From: Billgrantia saliphila
GTDB taxonomy: Bacteria; Pseudomonadota; Gammaproteobacteria; Pseudomonadales; Halomonadaceae
DNA: 64,000 bases
Assembly (NCBI RefSeq): GCF_002930105.1
Contig: NZ_PJRN01000001.1
Span: 62,001 to 126,000, forward strand
Direction: 5' to 3'
The notes under the pieces were generated by a model. The model saw only the letters and a program-made list of their open reading frames with translations, was not told where the DNA came from and made no database searches. Shown here piece by piece: positions 63,871 through 64,000 of this stretch. The translations under genes were made by a program, and so were the position numbers. Position 1 is the stretch's first letter. Each line of letters starts with the position of its first letter.

Positions 63871-64000
63871 TTACTCGGCGGACTCCTCGCCTTCCTCGCC
63901 TTCTTCGCCCTCCGCCGCTTCGCCGCGGGTCTTGGGCTTGGTGATGCTCAGCACGGCATTGTCATGATCCTCGCCGTGGGTCAGCTCGACCAGGGTCACG
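63871..64000 (-). CDS. rplY: 50S ribosomal protein L25/general stress protein Ctc, C-terminal part
   Basis: Only the last 42 residues are in the window. They read as a TLVELTHGEDHDNAVLSIT segment typical of the C-terminal (CTC) domain of L25, then a basic patch and a highly acidic tail (EGEEGEEGEESAE). L25 binds 5S rRNA; the longer CTC form with an acidic tail is common in Pseudomonas and Halomonas relatives. Its place before pth and ychF supports the call. Confidence 0.85.
   Translation of the reverse strand, partial: VTLVELTHGEDHDNAVLSITKPKTRGEAAEGEEGEEGEESAE

Overview
The window is GC-rich, densely packed gammaproteobacterial chromosome. Gene content and protein style (acidic proteins, betIBA osmoprotectant synthesis, rplY-pth-ychF order, PA0069-type radical SAM protein) suggest a halophile of the Halomonadaceae (Halomonas-like). 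This is inferred from protein families, not from an rRNA gene. No insertion sequence, prophage or CRISPR array is visible.

Layout. Positions 1-9.9 kb hold housekeeping and accessory genes: the end of glpD, a DMT exporter, nadK, a metallophosphoesterase, a rhomboid protease followed by yeaC and a DUF2797 gene, a glutathione transferase, an SPL-type radical SAM gene with a LexA box at its promoter, and a CcoI-like metal P-type ATPase. Positions 9.9-30.3 kb form a cobalamin region. First comes a tightly overlapping late-assembly operon (cobT-cbiB-cobD-cobU-cobS-cobC plus a second, reduced CobU-like gene). A cobalamin riboswitch follows, controlling btuB, a very large exported and membrane-anchored CobN-like chelatase, an ExbB/MotA-like channel, a DUF2149 protein and btuFCD. 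Then come cobB, a metallo-beta-lactamase-fold hydrolase, cobO, a small antisense lipoprotein and cobQ. No corrin-ring genes and no CobS/CobT chelatase ATPases are present, so the region looks built for corrinoid uptake, amidation, adenosylation and nucleotide-loop assembly.

Positions 30.3-44.6 kb hold a PncC-NadE fusion (NAD recycling), ugpQ, an uncharacterised gene, a quinone oxidoreductase, a 987-residue acidic LysM protein, an RpiR-regulated acyl-CoA cluster (crotonase, ADP-forming acyl-CoA synthetase, crotonase) and an SLC13-like permease. Positions 44.7-51.2 kb hold fadE and betIBA with a clear BetI operator. Positions 51.2-51.8 kb are a tRNA cluster (Met, three Asn). The rest holds a MASE1-like/PAS/GGDEF/EAL protein, a Ca/Na antiporter, a PhoD-like phosphatase, prc, an M18 aminopeptidase, a second tRNA-Met, ychF, pth and the end of rplY.

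The most notable system is the riboswitch-controlled set of an outer-membrane receptor, a periplasm-facing CobN-like protein, a two-component membrane channel pair and an ABC importer. CobN enzymes are normally cytoplasmic and ATP-driven. Here the chelatase-like protein is predicted to work in the periplasm, possibly energised by proton motive force through the ExbB-like/DUF2149 pair.
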